Shown here: positions 32,612-42,400 of the stretch, piece after piece
How positions within the stretch are numbered: position 1 is the first letter of the stretch
Layout of the letters: each line of letters starts with the position of its first letter
Source: Tepidanaerobacteraceae bacterium
GTDB taxonomy: Bacteria > Bacillota > Thermosediminibacteria > Thermosediminibacterales > Thermosediminibacteraceae
Assembly: GCA_030446005.1 (NCBI GenBank)
Contig: JASUSP010000009.1
Span: 1 to 44,249, forward strand
DNA: 44,249 bases
Direction: 5' to 3'
Translations under genes and position numbers: made by a program
Notes under the pieces: model-generated
Seen by the model: the letters and a program-made list of their open reading frames with translations, nothing else
Databases searched by the model: none
Told to the model about the DNA's origin: nothing

Positions 32612-34581
32612 TGCTTTGTGATATAGATGTAAAAAAGCAATTTGATTTACTATATAAAGATATAGAAATTCCAACTCTTTCCCTTTGCCTTATTACTAAG
32701 GACGAGGAAAAAAACATTTCCCGCTGTATAAATAACGTCAAAGACATTGTGGATGAAATTATTGTTGTGGATACAGGTTCTAAGGACAGAACAGTAGAAA
32801 TCGCAGAAAGTCTTGGTGCAAAGGTTATACATGCAAAATGGGAAGATGATTATAGCAAGGCAAGAAATATTGCAATCGAGAACGCTACGTCGGATTGGAT
32901 ATTGTTCCTGGATGCTGATGAGGAGATTAAAAAGGAGGATGTAGAAAAAATACGGCCGCTTCTCAATGACGATACCGTGGAAGCATATATGTTTAAAATC
33001 GTAAACTACGGTGGCAATAGCGTATCCAGCGGGCTCACCGAAATCCATTACAATTTTAGGTTGTTTAGAAACAACGGAAAGTTAAAGTACGTATATCCGA
33101 TCCATGAGAATCTAAGAAATATAGAGGAAAATCGAGTACCTGTCTTCAAGAATGCAGATGTCACTATTTTACATTACGGTTATTTAAGTGAAACGCGGAT
33201 TGAAAAAAATAAGACCGAAAGATATATAAATATGCTTTTAAAATATCTCATGAAACATCCCGATGATAAATTCCAGCACGGAAACCTCGGGGTGGAATAT
33301 TTCAATGCAAGAGAGTATAAGAAAGCGCTTAAGCATCTGATTACTGCCGTAAAAGGAATGAATGTAAACTCCTATTCTGCTCCCAGACTCTTAAGATATT
33401 TAATCCAGACATATACTGCCCTGAAAGATTATGAGACAGCATTAAAACTGATAAACGATGCAAAGGCTTATTACATGGATATTCCTGATTTTAAATTCCT
33501 GGAGGGTATGTTATACGTCGAACAGAAACGTTATAAAAAAGCTATTGAAATGTTCAAAGAATGCCTAGCTATGGGCGAATATAAAGGTCTATTTATCACT
33601 ATGGGTGGGACAGGCAGCTACAGGGCACGCTACATGATTGCTTATTGTTATGAAAAGCTGGGCAGACTTCATGATGCTGTTAAAGAGTACATCGAAATTT
33701 TAAAAAGCAATCCTAATTATCAGGATGTTTTTGTAAGGCTTTTTGACATATTTGTGCAAAACGAAAAACCGGAGAGTGTGAAGGAATTTTTCGATAAATA
33801 CGTTGACAAGAGAAATCCTGCAAATTTTGCCATCCTTGCAAAGCTTTATATGAATATTGGAAGATTCGATATTGCAAAAGAGTACCTCGATGAAGTTAAT
33901 ATGAACATTACAGGTCTGAGCACGTTAAAAGGTGTTGTGTGCATGGGATTTAAAGATTATCAAAAGGCTATAGAGTTTTTTGAAAAAGAATACGGAAAAG
34001 CCAGGAGTGAAGCAATTTACTATAAAATTCTATGTCACATAATATTGAAAGAATTTGATAAAGCAAAAAGGATTTTATGGGAAATTGAAGATTCGGCCGA
34101 TAAAAAGTTGTTTCTTACGATTATTGGTGAAATGAAAGCAAAGTACGATGATGTTAAAGACAGTTATTTTAAACTATTGGACCAGCTAATTCAATTTAAG
34201 GAATTCGATTTATTCAATGAGCTGTTAAAGCTATATTCAGGACTTTTTACTAGAGACGATTATGTAAGATACGGACACATGATGGCGAGTAGAGGCTTTG
34301 ACGAACTAGCGGTAACAGCCTATATAAAAGCAGCTGAACTGAACTGCAAAGACCCTGCTGTTTACAGATATCTTGCCCAAAAAGCATTGGAGCAAAACCT
34401 GATGGACGAAGCATTGCCTTTAGCAGCAAAAGCTTTTAATATTGATAAAATGGATGTAGATAATTATGCTTTAATGTATAAAATATACAAATTAATAGGA
34501 CGAAATGATGAAGCAGACGGAGTAAATGAAGCGATAAAAGAAATCTACCCCGAAATAGACCTTAAAGAAATTGTTTTATAA
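32611..34581 (+). CDS. GT2 glycosyltransferase with TPR repeats
   Basis: A 656-residue protein. The N-terminal GT2 domain (20-230) has LSLCLITKDEEKNISRCI, IIVVDTGSKDRTVEIAESLGA and the metal-binding DAD at 101-103 (ILFLDADEEI). The rest is helical TPR-like repeats (for example HGNLGVEYFNAREYKKALKHL, MIAYCYEKLGRLHDAVKEY). This architecture is typical of flagellin or peptide glycosyltransferases. Its stop lies 234 bases before the flagellin start and it follows the fusion gene with a TAATG overlap. Substrate sugar is unknown. Confidence 0.85.
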   Translation: MLCDIDVKKQFDLLYKDIEIPTLSLCLITKDEEKNISRCINNVKDIVDEIIVVDTGSKDRTVEIAESLGAKVIHAKWEDDYSKARNIAIENATSDWILFLDADEEIKKEDVEKIRPLLNDDTVEAYMFKIVNYGGNSVSSGLTEIHYNFRLFRNNGKLKYVYPIHENLRNIEENRVPVFKNADVTILHYGYLSETRIEKNKTERYINMLLKYLMKHPDDKFQHGNLGVEYFNAREYKKALKHLITAVKGMNVNSYSAPRLLRYLIQTYTALKDYETALKLINDAKAYYMDIPDFKFLEGMLYVEQKRYKKAIEMFKECLAMGEYKGLFITMGGTGSYRARYMIAYCYEKLGRLHDAVKEYIEILKSNPNYQDVFVRLFDIFVQNEKPESVKEFFDKYVDKRNPANFAILAKLYMNIGRFDIAKEYLDEVNMNITGLSTLKGVVCMGFKDYQKAIEFFEKEYGKARSEAIYYKILCHIILKEFDKAKRILWEIEDSADKKLFLTIIGEMKAKYDDVKDSYFKLLDQLIQFKEFDLFNELLKLYSGLFTRDDYVRYGHMMASRGFDELAVTAYIKAAELNCKDPAVYRYLAQKALEQNLMDEALPLAAKAFNIDKMDVDNYALMYKIYKLIGRNDEADGVNEAIKEIYPEIDLKEIVL

Positions 34582-34693
34582 ACGACATTTGTGACGTTAT
34601 AAAAAATAAACAAAAAAAGGTGAAATTAAAAGAAAACAAGAATTAAAATCAAAAAAGAGGAATTAAACGACAATACCGAGTAATAATAGAAAT

Positions 34694-34720
34694 TAAATTT
34701 TGCGAGTCCGTAATCGATAA
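34694..34720 (+). promoter_or_regulatory. Sigma-28 (SigD)-type flagellin promoter
   Basis: TAAA (34694-34697) and ATCGATAA (34713-34720) are 15 bases apart; the sigma-28 consensus is TAAA-N15-GCCGATAA. The match is 4/4 and 6/8, about 95 bases before the flagellin ATG. It agrees with FlgM control and leaves a leader of about 85 bases. Confidence 0.7.
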
Positions 34721-34773
34721 GTTAAATGAAAATAAAAATTCGGTACCGGCCGGACCGAAAGAAATTTAAATCA

Positions 34774-34807
34774 CCGCAGGGAAGCGGAAAATGAAAATCA
34801 GGGAGGA
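34774..34807 (+). promoter_or_regulatory. Candidate CsrA-binding sites in the flagellin leader
   Basis: Site 1 is a small hairpin, CCGC (34774-34777) and GCGG (34784-34787), with the loop AGGGAA, which puts GGA in a loop as CsrA prefers. Site 2 is CAGGGAGGA (34799-34807), the ribosome site of flagellin itself. The two GGA cores are about 22 to 25 bases apart, close enough for one dimer to bridge. This mirrors the two sites in the Bacillus subtilis hag leader. Confidence 0.6.
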
Positions 34808-34815
34808 ATGAATTT

Positions 34816-35625
34816 ATGAGGATTAACCACAATATCAGCGCATTGAATGCATATAGGCAATTAACTATCAATAACACTGCATTGCAGAAATCCCTAGAAA
34901 AGCTGTCATCCGGCTACAGGATCAATAGGGCGGGCGACGATGCTGCAGGTCTTGCAATATCCGAGAAGATGAGGGCCCAGATCAGGGGTCTCAATATGGC
35001 TATCAAAAATGCGCAGGACGGTATTTCTCTGATCCAAACAGCTGAAGGCGCTCTAACCGAAACCCATGCAATATTGCAGAGAATGAGGGAATTGGCCGTT
35101 CAGGCTGCAAATGATACCAACACTGACGTTGACAGAAACGCACTTCAGGAAGAGGTAAACCAGCTGATTGCCGAAATCAATAGGATTGCGAATAATACAG
35201 AGTTTAATACGCAGAAGCTTCTAGATGGTAATTTCAGCGGCACATTCCATATCGGCGCTAACATTAACCAGAATATTAATGTAAGTATTACAGGTATGGA
35301 TGCAACTTCACTCGGTGTAAATAATCTTTCTATAACTACTCAGACGGATGCTAATACTGCAATTTCCACAATAGATGATGCGATTACAAAAGTATCCGAC
35401 GAGCGTGCAAAACTTGGTGCTTACCAGAACCGCTTAGAGCATACTATAAACAACCTGTCGGTGGCTTCCGAAAACCTTACTGCTGCAGAATCCCGTATCC
35501 GCGATGTAGATATGGCCAAGGAAATGATGGAGTTCACCAGACAGAGCATACTGAACCAGGCGGCGACAGCAATGCTTGCGCAGGCCAACATGCTGCCGCA
35601 GTCGGTGCTCAAGCTTTTAGGCTAA
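34816..35625 (+). CDS. hag: Flagellin
   Basis: A 269-residue flagellin. The N-terminus (RINHNISALNAYRQLTINNTALQKSLEKLSSGYRINRAGDDAAGLAIS) and C-terminus (MAKEMMEFTRQSILNQAATAMLAQANMLPQSVLKLLG) form the D0/D1 coiled domains. The middle is very short, so little or no D2/D3 is present; this is common in Firmicutes. No fliD, fliS or flaG follows. ATG 34816 has GGGAGGA nine bases before it. Serine/threonine-rich central segments could be glycosylated by the enzymes upstream. Confidence 0.95.
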   Translation: MRINHNISALNAYRQLTINNTALQKSLEKLSSGYRINRAGDDAAGLAISEKMRAQIRGLNMAIKNAQDGISLIQTAEGALTETHAILQRMRELAVQAANDTNTDVDRNALQEEVNQLIAEINRIANNTEFNTQKLLDGNFSGTFHIGANINQNINVSITGMDATSLGVNNLSITTQTDANTAISTIDDAITKVSDERAKLGAYQNRLEHTINNLSVASENLTAAESRIRDVDMAKEMMEFTRQSILNQAATAMLAQANMLPQSVLKLLG

Positions 35626-35668
35626 TATTTTAATATTTAAAGTATTATATTTTTGGAATAATTTTTCA

Positions 35669-35693
35669 AAGCCCCGGTCGCCCGGGGCTTTTT
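35669..35693 (+). terminator. Terminator of flagellin gene
   Basis: AAGCCCCGG (35669-35677) and CCGGGGCTT (35682-35690) form a nine-pair stem with a four-base loop, followed by TTTTT. Strong G/C stem in AT-rich surroundings. Confidence 0.88.
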
Positions 35694-35699
35694 GACGCG

Positions 35700-36270
35700 G
35701 CTACTGGAACCTGATGCCACTAGGATTAGGGTTAATCAAATACTGTCTTGATTTGGAGAGTTACTATCAGGCAAGTAAAGGTGTTTACTAGTAGTATGGG
35801 TTTAGCTTTATATTGCCTTTTTTCGAAGCATATTGTTCAGGGTAGAGGGAGAAAAAATGAGGATAAAAGTGAAGAAATACATTTTTCCTGATACAATGTT
35901 AATTTCAACAAAAATGATCTGGCTTTAGTAGTTGAAAGTATAGATCATTCGAGACCGACGTTGGAAAATTAAGTAGTTGTGTTTGAAGTGCATTTACTAG
36001 GACGATCTGTGCACTCTTATGGCGAGTTACTAAGTGTTGTGACAAGCCAGATTTCGAAATGGAATCTGTTTTATATTGAAATTTTATATTGAATAAGTGG
36101 TGACGACTGAGGGCAACAAAAGGTTCGTTCAAGTCATTATGAAGTTTAACATACCCTCGGGCATTACATGATAAACGCAGTGTAAACATATACAAATTTG
36201 ATCATATTTAATACTGGTCTGAATAAAGCCGAGGTTAGCATTAACAACCACACAAAGTCCCGCGTCTTTG
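35700..36270. other. Gap without a recognisable gene
   Basis: No convincing gene in this AT-rich stretch. The longest frame is 96 codons on the minus strand (36195-35905), starting at TTG without a ribosome site and matching nothing I know. On the plus strand two pieces in one frame (about 35900-36090) are joined by a TAA and could be the remains of a gene. A 23-codon frame at 35857 has a fair ribosome site. No repeats, tRNA or attachment site were seen. The sequence looks like decayed coding DNA between the motility genes and the restriction genes. Confidence 0.4.
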
Positions 36271-36277
36271 TAGCATT

Positions 36278-36310
36278 GCCGGAGAATTTTTCTTTCGGCT
36301 TTTTTATTTT
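36278..36310 (+). terminator. Terminator-like hairpin ahead of the restriction genes
   Basis: GCCG (36278-36281) pairs with CGGC (36296-36299), and AGAA (36283-36286) with TTCT (36290-36293), followed by TTTTTT-A-TTTT. It may end a transcript from the unannotated gap. Confidence 0.5.
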
Positions 36311-36480
36311 AAACTCTGTTTCCGAAGGAAGGAAAGCCTCAAAAAATATAGAAATCATAAATTAGTAGGGTAGTTGGTTGTTGGAATGCGTAAATATTTG
36401 TTCTTCCAAAATTAGATATGAATCAAACAATCAACATCTTCAATTGATACCATTAAAGTGCATAGGAGGAGTCCTGAGAG

Positions 36481-39400
36481 ATGGACAGTTTTTCTAAATT
36501 CCAAAATTTGTTAAAAGATATTTTCCAATTTGATGCTTCAGATTTAGACTTTGGCATTTACAGAATTTTGAATTACAAAAAGGAGCAAATAGAGGATTTT
36601 ATCGAAAACAGGCTTTTTCAAATAGTAGAGGATGCTTTTAAAGAACATAAGGCTGGTCTTACAAAAGATTTAGAGATGGAGTTACAGAGAGCTAAAGTCC
36701 AATTAGAAGAGATAGGAAAAGCGTTAGGAGAAGAAGTATTTTCACCTTCAGGAGAAGTAAAGGAAAGGTTTAAAAATACCCCTGCGGGGCATAAATATGC
36801 GGAGTTAAAGCGGCAAAAGGAAGAGGCGGAAAAAGCTGATGAGATGAAACTACAAGTTTTTAACGACCTTTACAACTTCTTTTCCCGGTATTATGAGGAA
36901 GGAGATTTTGTTCCTCAATACCGCTATTCTATCAAAGGGCACAAATATGCCATCCCATATAATGGCGAAGAAGTAGCCTTATATTGGGCAAATAAGGATC
37001 AGTATTATACAAAAACGGGTCTTTTATTCAGAGATTACACCTTTAAAGTTGATGATTACAAGGTTATTTTCAGGGTAGTTGAAGCAAAGGAAGAGTTGGG
37101 TTCGAATAAGGCGACTAAGGAAAGATTTTTTGTATTGGATAATGATAAACCTGCTGAATTTCAGGGAAAAGAATTGGTTATTAGATTTCAATATAGAGAG
37201 CTTACAGAGGATGAAGTCAAAAAATATAATGTGGCAGGAGGGAGCAACACCTCCAAGCAGCAGAAGGTCAATGAATTTTCTTTTAGCTCGATAGTGAATG
37301 AGGTTGCAAAAATAAATAAGGAAGTTTCTTTATATTTACAAAAAGATAAAAACGAAACTCCTCTACTTAAGTATCATTTGGACCGGTTTACCGGAAAGAA
37401 TACGAAGGACTATTTTATTCACAAAGATTTAAAGGGATTCTTATCCGGCCAACTGGATTACTATATAAAATCAGAAGTGTTGGACCTTGACACATTGGAA
37501 AGAGAAAAGTATTCGAACAAGCATATCATACGGGCGAAAGTGGTAAGGCAAATTGGCGAAGCTATTATAGATTTTCTGGCCCAGATTGAAAATTTCCAAA
37601 AGAGGCTTTGGGAGAAGAAAAAGTTTGTTTTATCTACGGAATACGTAATAACCCTTGACAGAATAGCAAAATGGGCTGGTGAAGAATTCTTAGAGGAAAT
37701 CATAGACGAAATTTTAAGCAATGAAAGACAGCTAAAAGAATGGGAAGAATTAGGATTTGGTGAGATAAAGAGTAGAGAAGATTTAATCGAAAAAGAGGAT
37801 ATTGTAGGTAGTGAATATAAGAAACTTCCTGTTGATACAAGATATTTTGATGAAGAGTTTAAAGAAAAGCTTTTGGAAAACATAACCCACAATATAGACT
37901 TAGATGAAGCATTGGACGGACTTCTTATAAAAAGCGAAAACTGGCAGGCGTTGAATACGATTTTGGCTAAATATAAAGAAAAGGTGCAGACCATATACAT
38001 AGATCCTCCTTTTAACAAGGAACAGGATGCAGATTATCTTTACAATGTGAAGTATAAAGATTCTACATGGGTAAGCATATTGGAAAATAGGTTAAAGCTG
38101 GCAAGGGATTTGCTGTCGGAAAAAGGAAGTATATTCGTTAAGTGCGATTATAATGGTAACATGTATGTAAGACTGCTGTTAAATAAGGTTTTCGGATCTG
38201 AAAATTTCAGAAGCGAGTTAATATGGAAAAGGTTTACGGGGACAAAAATTCAATATAAGAGCTTTCCGATTGTTACCGATACCATTTATCTTTACAGTAA
38301 GTCGAGTCAATTCCTTTACAATCCTCAATTTAAACCTTACAGCGAGGAATATCTCAGAACCCAATTTAGATACGAGGATCAAAGAGGAAAGTACCTGCTT
38401 AGAAATTTCTACTCACCCGGTGATGGTCCCCCGCGTGTATTTTTCGGTAAAACAATCGCTCCTCCCAAAGGCCACCACTGGCGCATGGCCCAAGAAAAAA
38501 TTGATCAGTTGATTAAAGAAGGAAGGATTGTTTTAGACAAGAACGGTTTTCCAAAACTCAAAATGTATATACATGAGATGCAAGGGAATCCATATAACAA
38601 TTTACTTACGGAGTTTCACGTTGTTCAAGGGAGCTCGGAAGAATTTTGGAATTTTCCGACTCAAAACCCCGAAAAGCTTATTAAAGTTTTTATAGAATCT
38701 ACCTCCAACGAAAGCGATCTTGTTATAGATTTCTTCCTTGGCTCGGGCACAACCACAGCAGTAGCCCACAAACTCGGCAGAAAGTGGATTGGGGTTGAGA
38801 TGGGCGAGCATTTCTGGACTATAATTTTGCCGAGGATGAAAAAGGTCTTAGCTTATGATAAATCAGGCATTTCAAAGGAAAATGACGTTAAGGAAAAATA
38901 TAATAAAAAAAGCTGTGGTGGCTTTTTCAAATACCAAATTTTAGAGCAATATGAAGATACGCTAGACAATATTGAATTGAAAGAGAACCAGGTGGTTTTA
39001 GAAGTCTTAAAGGATGAATATCTGTTGAAATACTTTCTGGATAATGAGACAAGCGAAAGCCCGTACTTTTTGAATATCGAAAATCTAAAAGACCCCTTTG
39101 CATACAGGCTAAAAGTTAACCTGTCGGAAGTTGGAGAGCCAGAAGAAATGGTTGTAGATATACCCGAAACGTTCAATTATCTTCTGGGGCTAAAAATAAA
39201 AAAGGTTAAATTTAGAAATAACGATAAAAGATATATGTTCGTATTGGGAGAAAAAGAGAATAAGATGTATGCAGTGGTATGGCGGACTTACGATAGTAAT
39301 TGGACAGAAGAGGATTTCTTGAAAGATAAGGAATTTATTAAAAGGGAATTGTCGGAGTGGAAGCCACATATTGTGTATGTAAACGCTCAAAGCACTTTAA

Positions 39401-39483
39401 CTCCAGATTTTGGCGATTTTGTGACTGAGATTAATTATATCGAACCCGATTTTAAAAAGCTGATGAACTCTGAGGTCAGATGA
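36481..39483 (+). CDS. Type III-like DNA methyltransferase (Mod), enlarged
   Basis: A 1000-residue methyltransferase. Catalytic motif IV is DPPFN (Asp508-Phe511, in YIDPPFNKEQDADYLYN) and the SAM-binding motif I is FFLGSGTTTAVA (residue 751 on). This order, IV before I with about 240 residues between, is the beta class used by type III Mod, which methylates adenine in one strand. About 500 residues precede motif IV, including an N-terminal charged helical stretch (40-140), much more than a typical 600-700-residue Mod. It pairs with the Res gene 13 bases downstream. AT-rich codons suggest transfer. ATG 36481 has AGGAGGAG at 36463-36470. Confidence 0.88.
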   Translation: MDSFSKFQNLLKDIFQFDASDLDFGIYRILNYKKEQIEDFIENRLFQIVEDAFKEHKAGLTKDLEMELQRAKVQLEEIGKALGEEVFSPSGEVKERFKNTPAGHKYAELKRQKEEAEKADEMKLQVFNDLYNFFSRYYEEGDFVPQYRYSIKGHKYAIPYNGEEVALYWANKDQYYTKTGLLFRDYTFKVDDYKVIFRVVEAKEELGSNKATKERFFVLDNDKPAEFQGKELVIRFQYRELTEDEVKKYNVAGGSNTSKQQKVNEFSFSSIVNEVAKINKEVSLYLQKDKNETPLLKYHLDRFTGKNTKDYFIHKDLKGFLSGQLDYYIKSEVLDLDTLEREKYSNKHIIRAKVVRQIGEAIIDFLAQIENFQKRLWEKKKFVLSTEYVITLDRIAKWAGEEFLEEIIDEILSNERQLKEWEELGFGEIKSREDLIEKEDIVGSEYKKLPVDTRYFDEEFKEKLLENITHNIDLDEALDGLLIKSENWQALNTILAKYKEKVQTIYIDPPFNKEQDADYLYNVKYKDSTWVSILENRLKLARDLLSEKGSIFVKCDYNGNMYVRLLLNKVFGSENFRSELIWKRFTGTKIQYKSFPIVTDTIYLYSKSSQFLYNPQFKPYSEEYLRTQFRYEDQRGKYLLRNFYSPGDGPPRVFFGKTIAPPKGHHWRMAQEKIDQLIKEGRIVLDKNGFPKLKMYIHEMQGNPYNNLLTEFHVVQGSSEEFWNFPTQNPEKLIKVFIESTSNESDLVIDFFLGSGTTTAVAHKLGRKWIGVEMGEHFWTIILPRMKKVLAYDKSGISKENDVKEKYNKKSCGGFFKYQILEQYEDTLDNIELKENQVVLEVLKDEYLLKYFLDNETSESPYFLNIENLKDPFAYRLKVNLSEVGEPEEMVVDIPETFNYLLGLKIKKVKFRNNDKRYMFVLGEKENKMYAVVWRTYDSNWTEEDFLKDKEFIKRELSEWKPHIVYVNAQSTLTPDFGDFVTEINYIEPDFKKLMNSEVR

Positions 39484-39496
39484 GAGGCGAGATAAT

Positions 39497-42400
39497 ATGG
39501 ATATGGAAAAATATCTGGTGTTAAGCAAATACTTTCTTTCCCTTTTTGGAGTAGAAGATTTCAGGCAGTTGCCGTTGAAAAATATAGAAGAGCAAATAGA
39601 CGATGGTGATGAAACTACACCTTTTATAAAAACCTTGATGTCATTGAAAGGTATAAAGTTTTGCAAAGATGATCTACTTCGGTATGACCAGAACATTCAG
39701 GAATACGTTAGAAAGATAAACCGGTACCGTGGCAACGTGGTTCTCAAATATTTTCAATACCTGCCTGTTCTTTTTACGGAAATTTTCTTGGACCAGTTGA
39801 AAAACAATAAGTTGGAGTTTATAAATCAGCTGAATGAATTTTTAAATCAATACAGAAATGAAAACGAAATTGACATACCGGAATTTGAATTGAAGGATTT
39901 AAACAAGCTGGCCTTCTGGATGGCCACCGGTTCCGGGAAAACTCTAATTATGCACATAAACTATCTTCAGTTTTTGAAATACAGGCCTTTCGAACCTGAC
40001 AATATACTTCTGATTACTCCTAACGAAGGTCTTTCCAGGCAGCACTTTGATGAAATGCAAAAAAGTGATATTCCATGCAGGATATATAATGGTAATTTAA
40101 ACAGTGGGTCCCACTTTAAGGATGAAGTGCTAATTATAGAGATTACCAAACTGGTTGATGAGAAAAAGGATGGAGGAATAACCCTTCCTATAAGTGCTTT
40201 TGAGGGAAGGAGTCTTATCTTCGTAGATGAAGGGCATAAAGGAAAAACTGCCGAAGATCGGGTATGGGCTGCGCGGAGGGCTAAATTGGCTGAGAATGGT
40301 TTTGTGTTTGAATATAGTGCCACGTTCGGGCAGATATTGAGCGAAAGGAATAAAGAAACCCTTGAAGAATATTCCAAATCAATCATTTTTGATTATTCCT
40401 ACAAGTATTTTTACCTCGATGGATACGGTAAGGACTTTTTTGTGGTAAACGCAAAAAATTCTGAACAAATTTCGGAAGACCACTTTTCTGAGATTATGTT
40501 TGTTGCCAATTTGCTGTCTTTTTATGAGCAAGTTATGTTTTATCAGGAAAATAAAAGATTAGCCGAAGAGTACAATTTGGAAAAACCTTTGTGGATTTTT
40601 GTGGGAACGACAGTTAATAAAGAGGAATCGGACATACTTCAGATTGTTGGCTTTTTAAATAAAGTTATAAAGGAAGAGAACTGGCTTAAAGAAAAGGTAA
40701 ACACAATCTTAGAAGGAAAAGCGGGACTTAAAAATGATGATGGAGGAGATGTTTTTAAAGAAAGGTTTAAGCTGTTGAAGGAAAAAGGTGTTGATTTAAA
40801 TGATTTGTATAATAGGGTTTTTAACGGAAAAGGCAGATTAAATATATCGGAAATCAAAAATGCAGAAGGAGAATTTGGGCTGAGAGTTGGTGATAATGAT
40901 TACTTCGGCGTTATAAATGTAGGTGGCAATGATTTTAAAAAAAGGTTAGAAGAAAAAGGATTTGAAGTCCAATCAGATGTTATTTCCGATTCGCTCTTCG
41001 ATTACATAAAGCACAAGGCTTCTAATTTGAACATATTGATAGGAGCCAAAAAATTTATTGAAGGATGGGATACCTGGAGAGTTTCTTCAATGGGGCTTTT
41101 GAACATAGGGAGCGGCCAGGGACCACAGATTATTCAACTCTTTGGCAGAGGTGTAAGGCTAAAGGGGAAAGATATGTCGCTGAAAAGGAGTGGGGATCCA
41201 AGAGTTGCAGTATTAGAAACTTTAAACATATTTGGCATCAAGGCGGATTATTTGAGTAGGTTTTTAGAAGCAATTAGAAAAGAAGAAGTCGAATATGAAA
41301 ACGTTTTAATACCTGTTAAATACCAGCATAAAGAAAAATGGAAGAATTTATATGTGATCGGTAAAAGAGAAGATAAAAAATTTGAAGAAAGTAAAGTTAT
41401 AATGCTCGAGCCTGATGAAACGGTTCACGTAAGCATTGATTTGACGCCTATAATAAAAGTGTATTCAAAAACAAATAATACCGAAATCGGTCTTGATGCA
41501 AAAATCGAGCATTATACGTTAGACTTAAAGCGTTATACCACGTTTTTAAATTGGGAACGTATCTTTTTTGAGATTACAGAACATAAGAAGTTAAAGAAAT
41601 ACTGGAATTTAGTATTTGATAAGAATAAACTCCGGGAGATTATATCTGCGGAAAACAATTACAAAGTTGTAGTCTATAAAGGAGTTTTTGATAAGCTGGA
41701 TCATGGTGATATATCAAAGTTGGAAGATATAGTGGTATCAGTTTTAAAAAGATATATTGATGCCTATTACAGGAAAAAGGCAAAAAGGTTTGAGACGGAT
41801 CACATAAGTTACTACGTGCTGGATGAAAAGACGGGGCAATTGATGATGCCTTTTATGAGTAAAGAAAATTCCGGGGGTTATTTAGTGCAGATAGACAAAA
41901 GAGAAAAAGAATTAATTAAGAAAGTAAAGAAACTGATAAAAGATTTTGAAAAACTGTTAGACGAAAAATATGAATCCGATGTACTGCCTAGGCTAGTTTT
42001 TGAATCTCATTTGTTTGTGCCGGTTTTGTTGAAGAAAAAGATAAAAAAAGAAGATAAAATAAAATTCACGCCAGAAGGCCTGGTAGAAAGTGAAATAAAA
42101 TTCATCAAGGACTTAAGAAGGTTTATAGAAGAAAACAAAGAGAAATTTAAGGACATTGAGATATACTTATTGAGGAATTTTCCTAAAACTGGGGTGGGTT
42201 TTCAACTTACATGGGCTGGATTTTATCCTGACTTTGTAATGTGGCTTAAGAAAGGGAATTATCAAATAATAGCTTTTATAGATCCCAAAGGGCTTGAACA
42301 CGACAAAAGTCTTGACTGTGAAAAAATTATATTTGCTGGGACAAGAGATACAGGTAGTGATGTTGTAACTATAAAGACTATCGAAAGAAGGCTAAATAAT

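Noticed and set aside
35905-36195. 96-codon minus-strand frame in the gap after flagellin
   Set aside because: TTG start, no ribosome site and no family signs; reported only as part of the gap.
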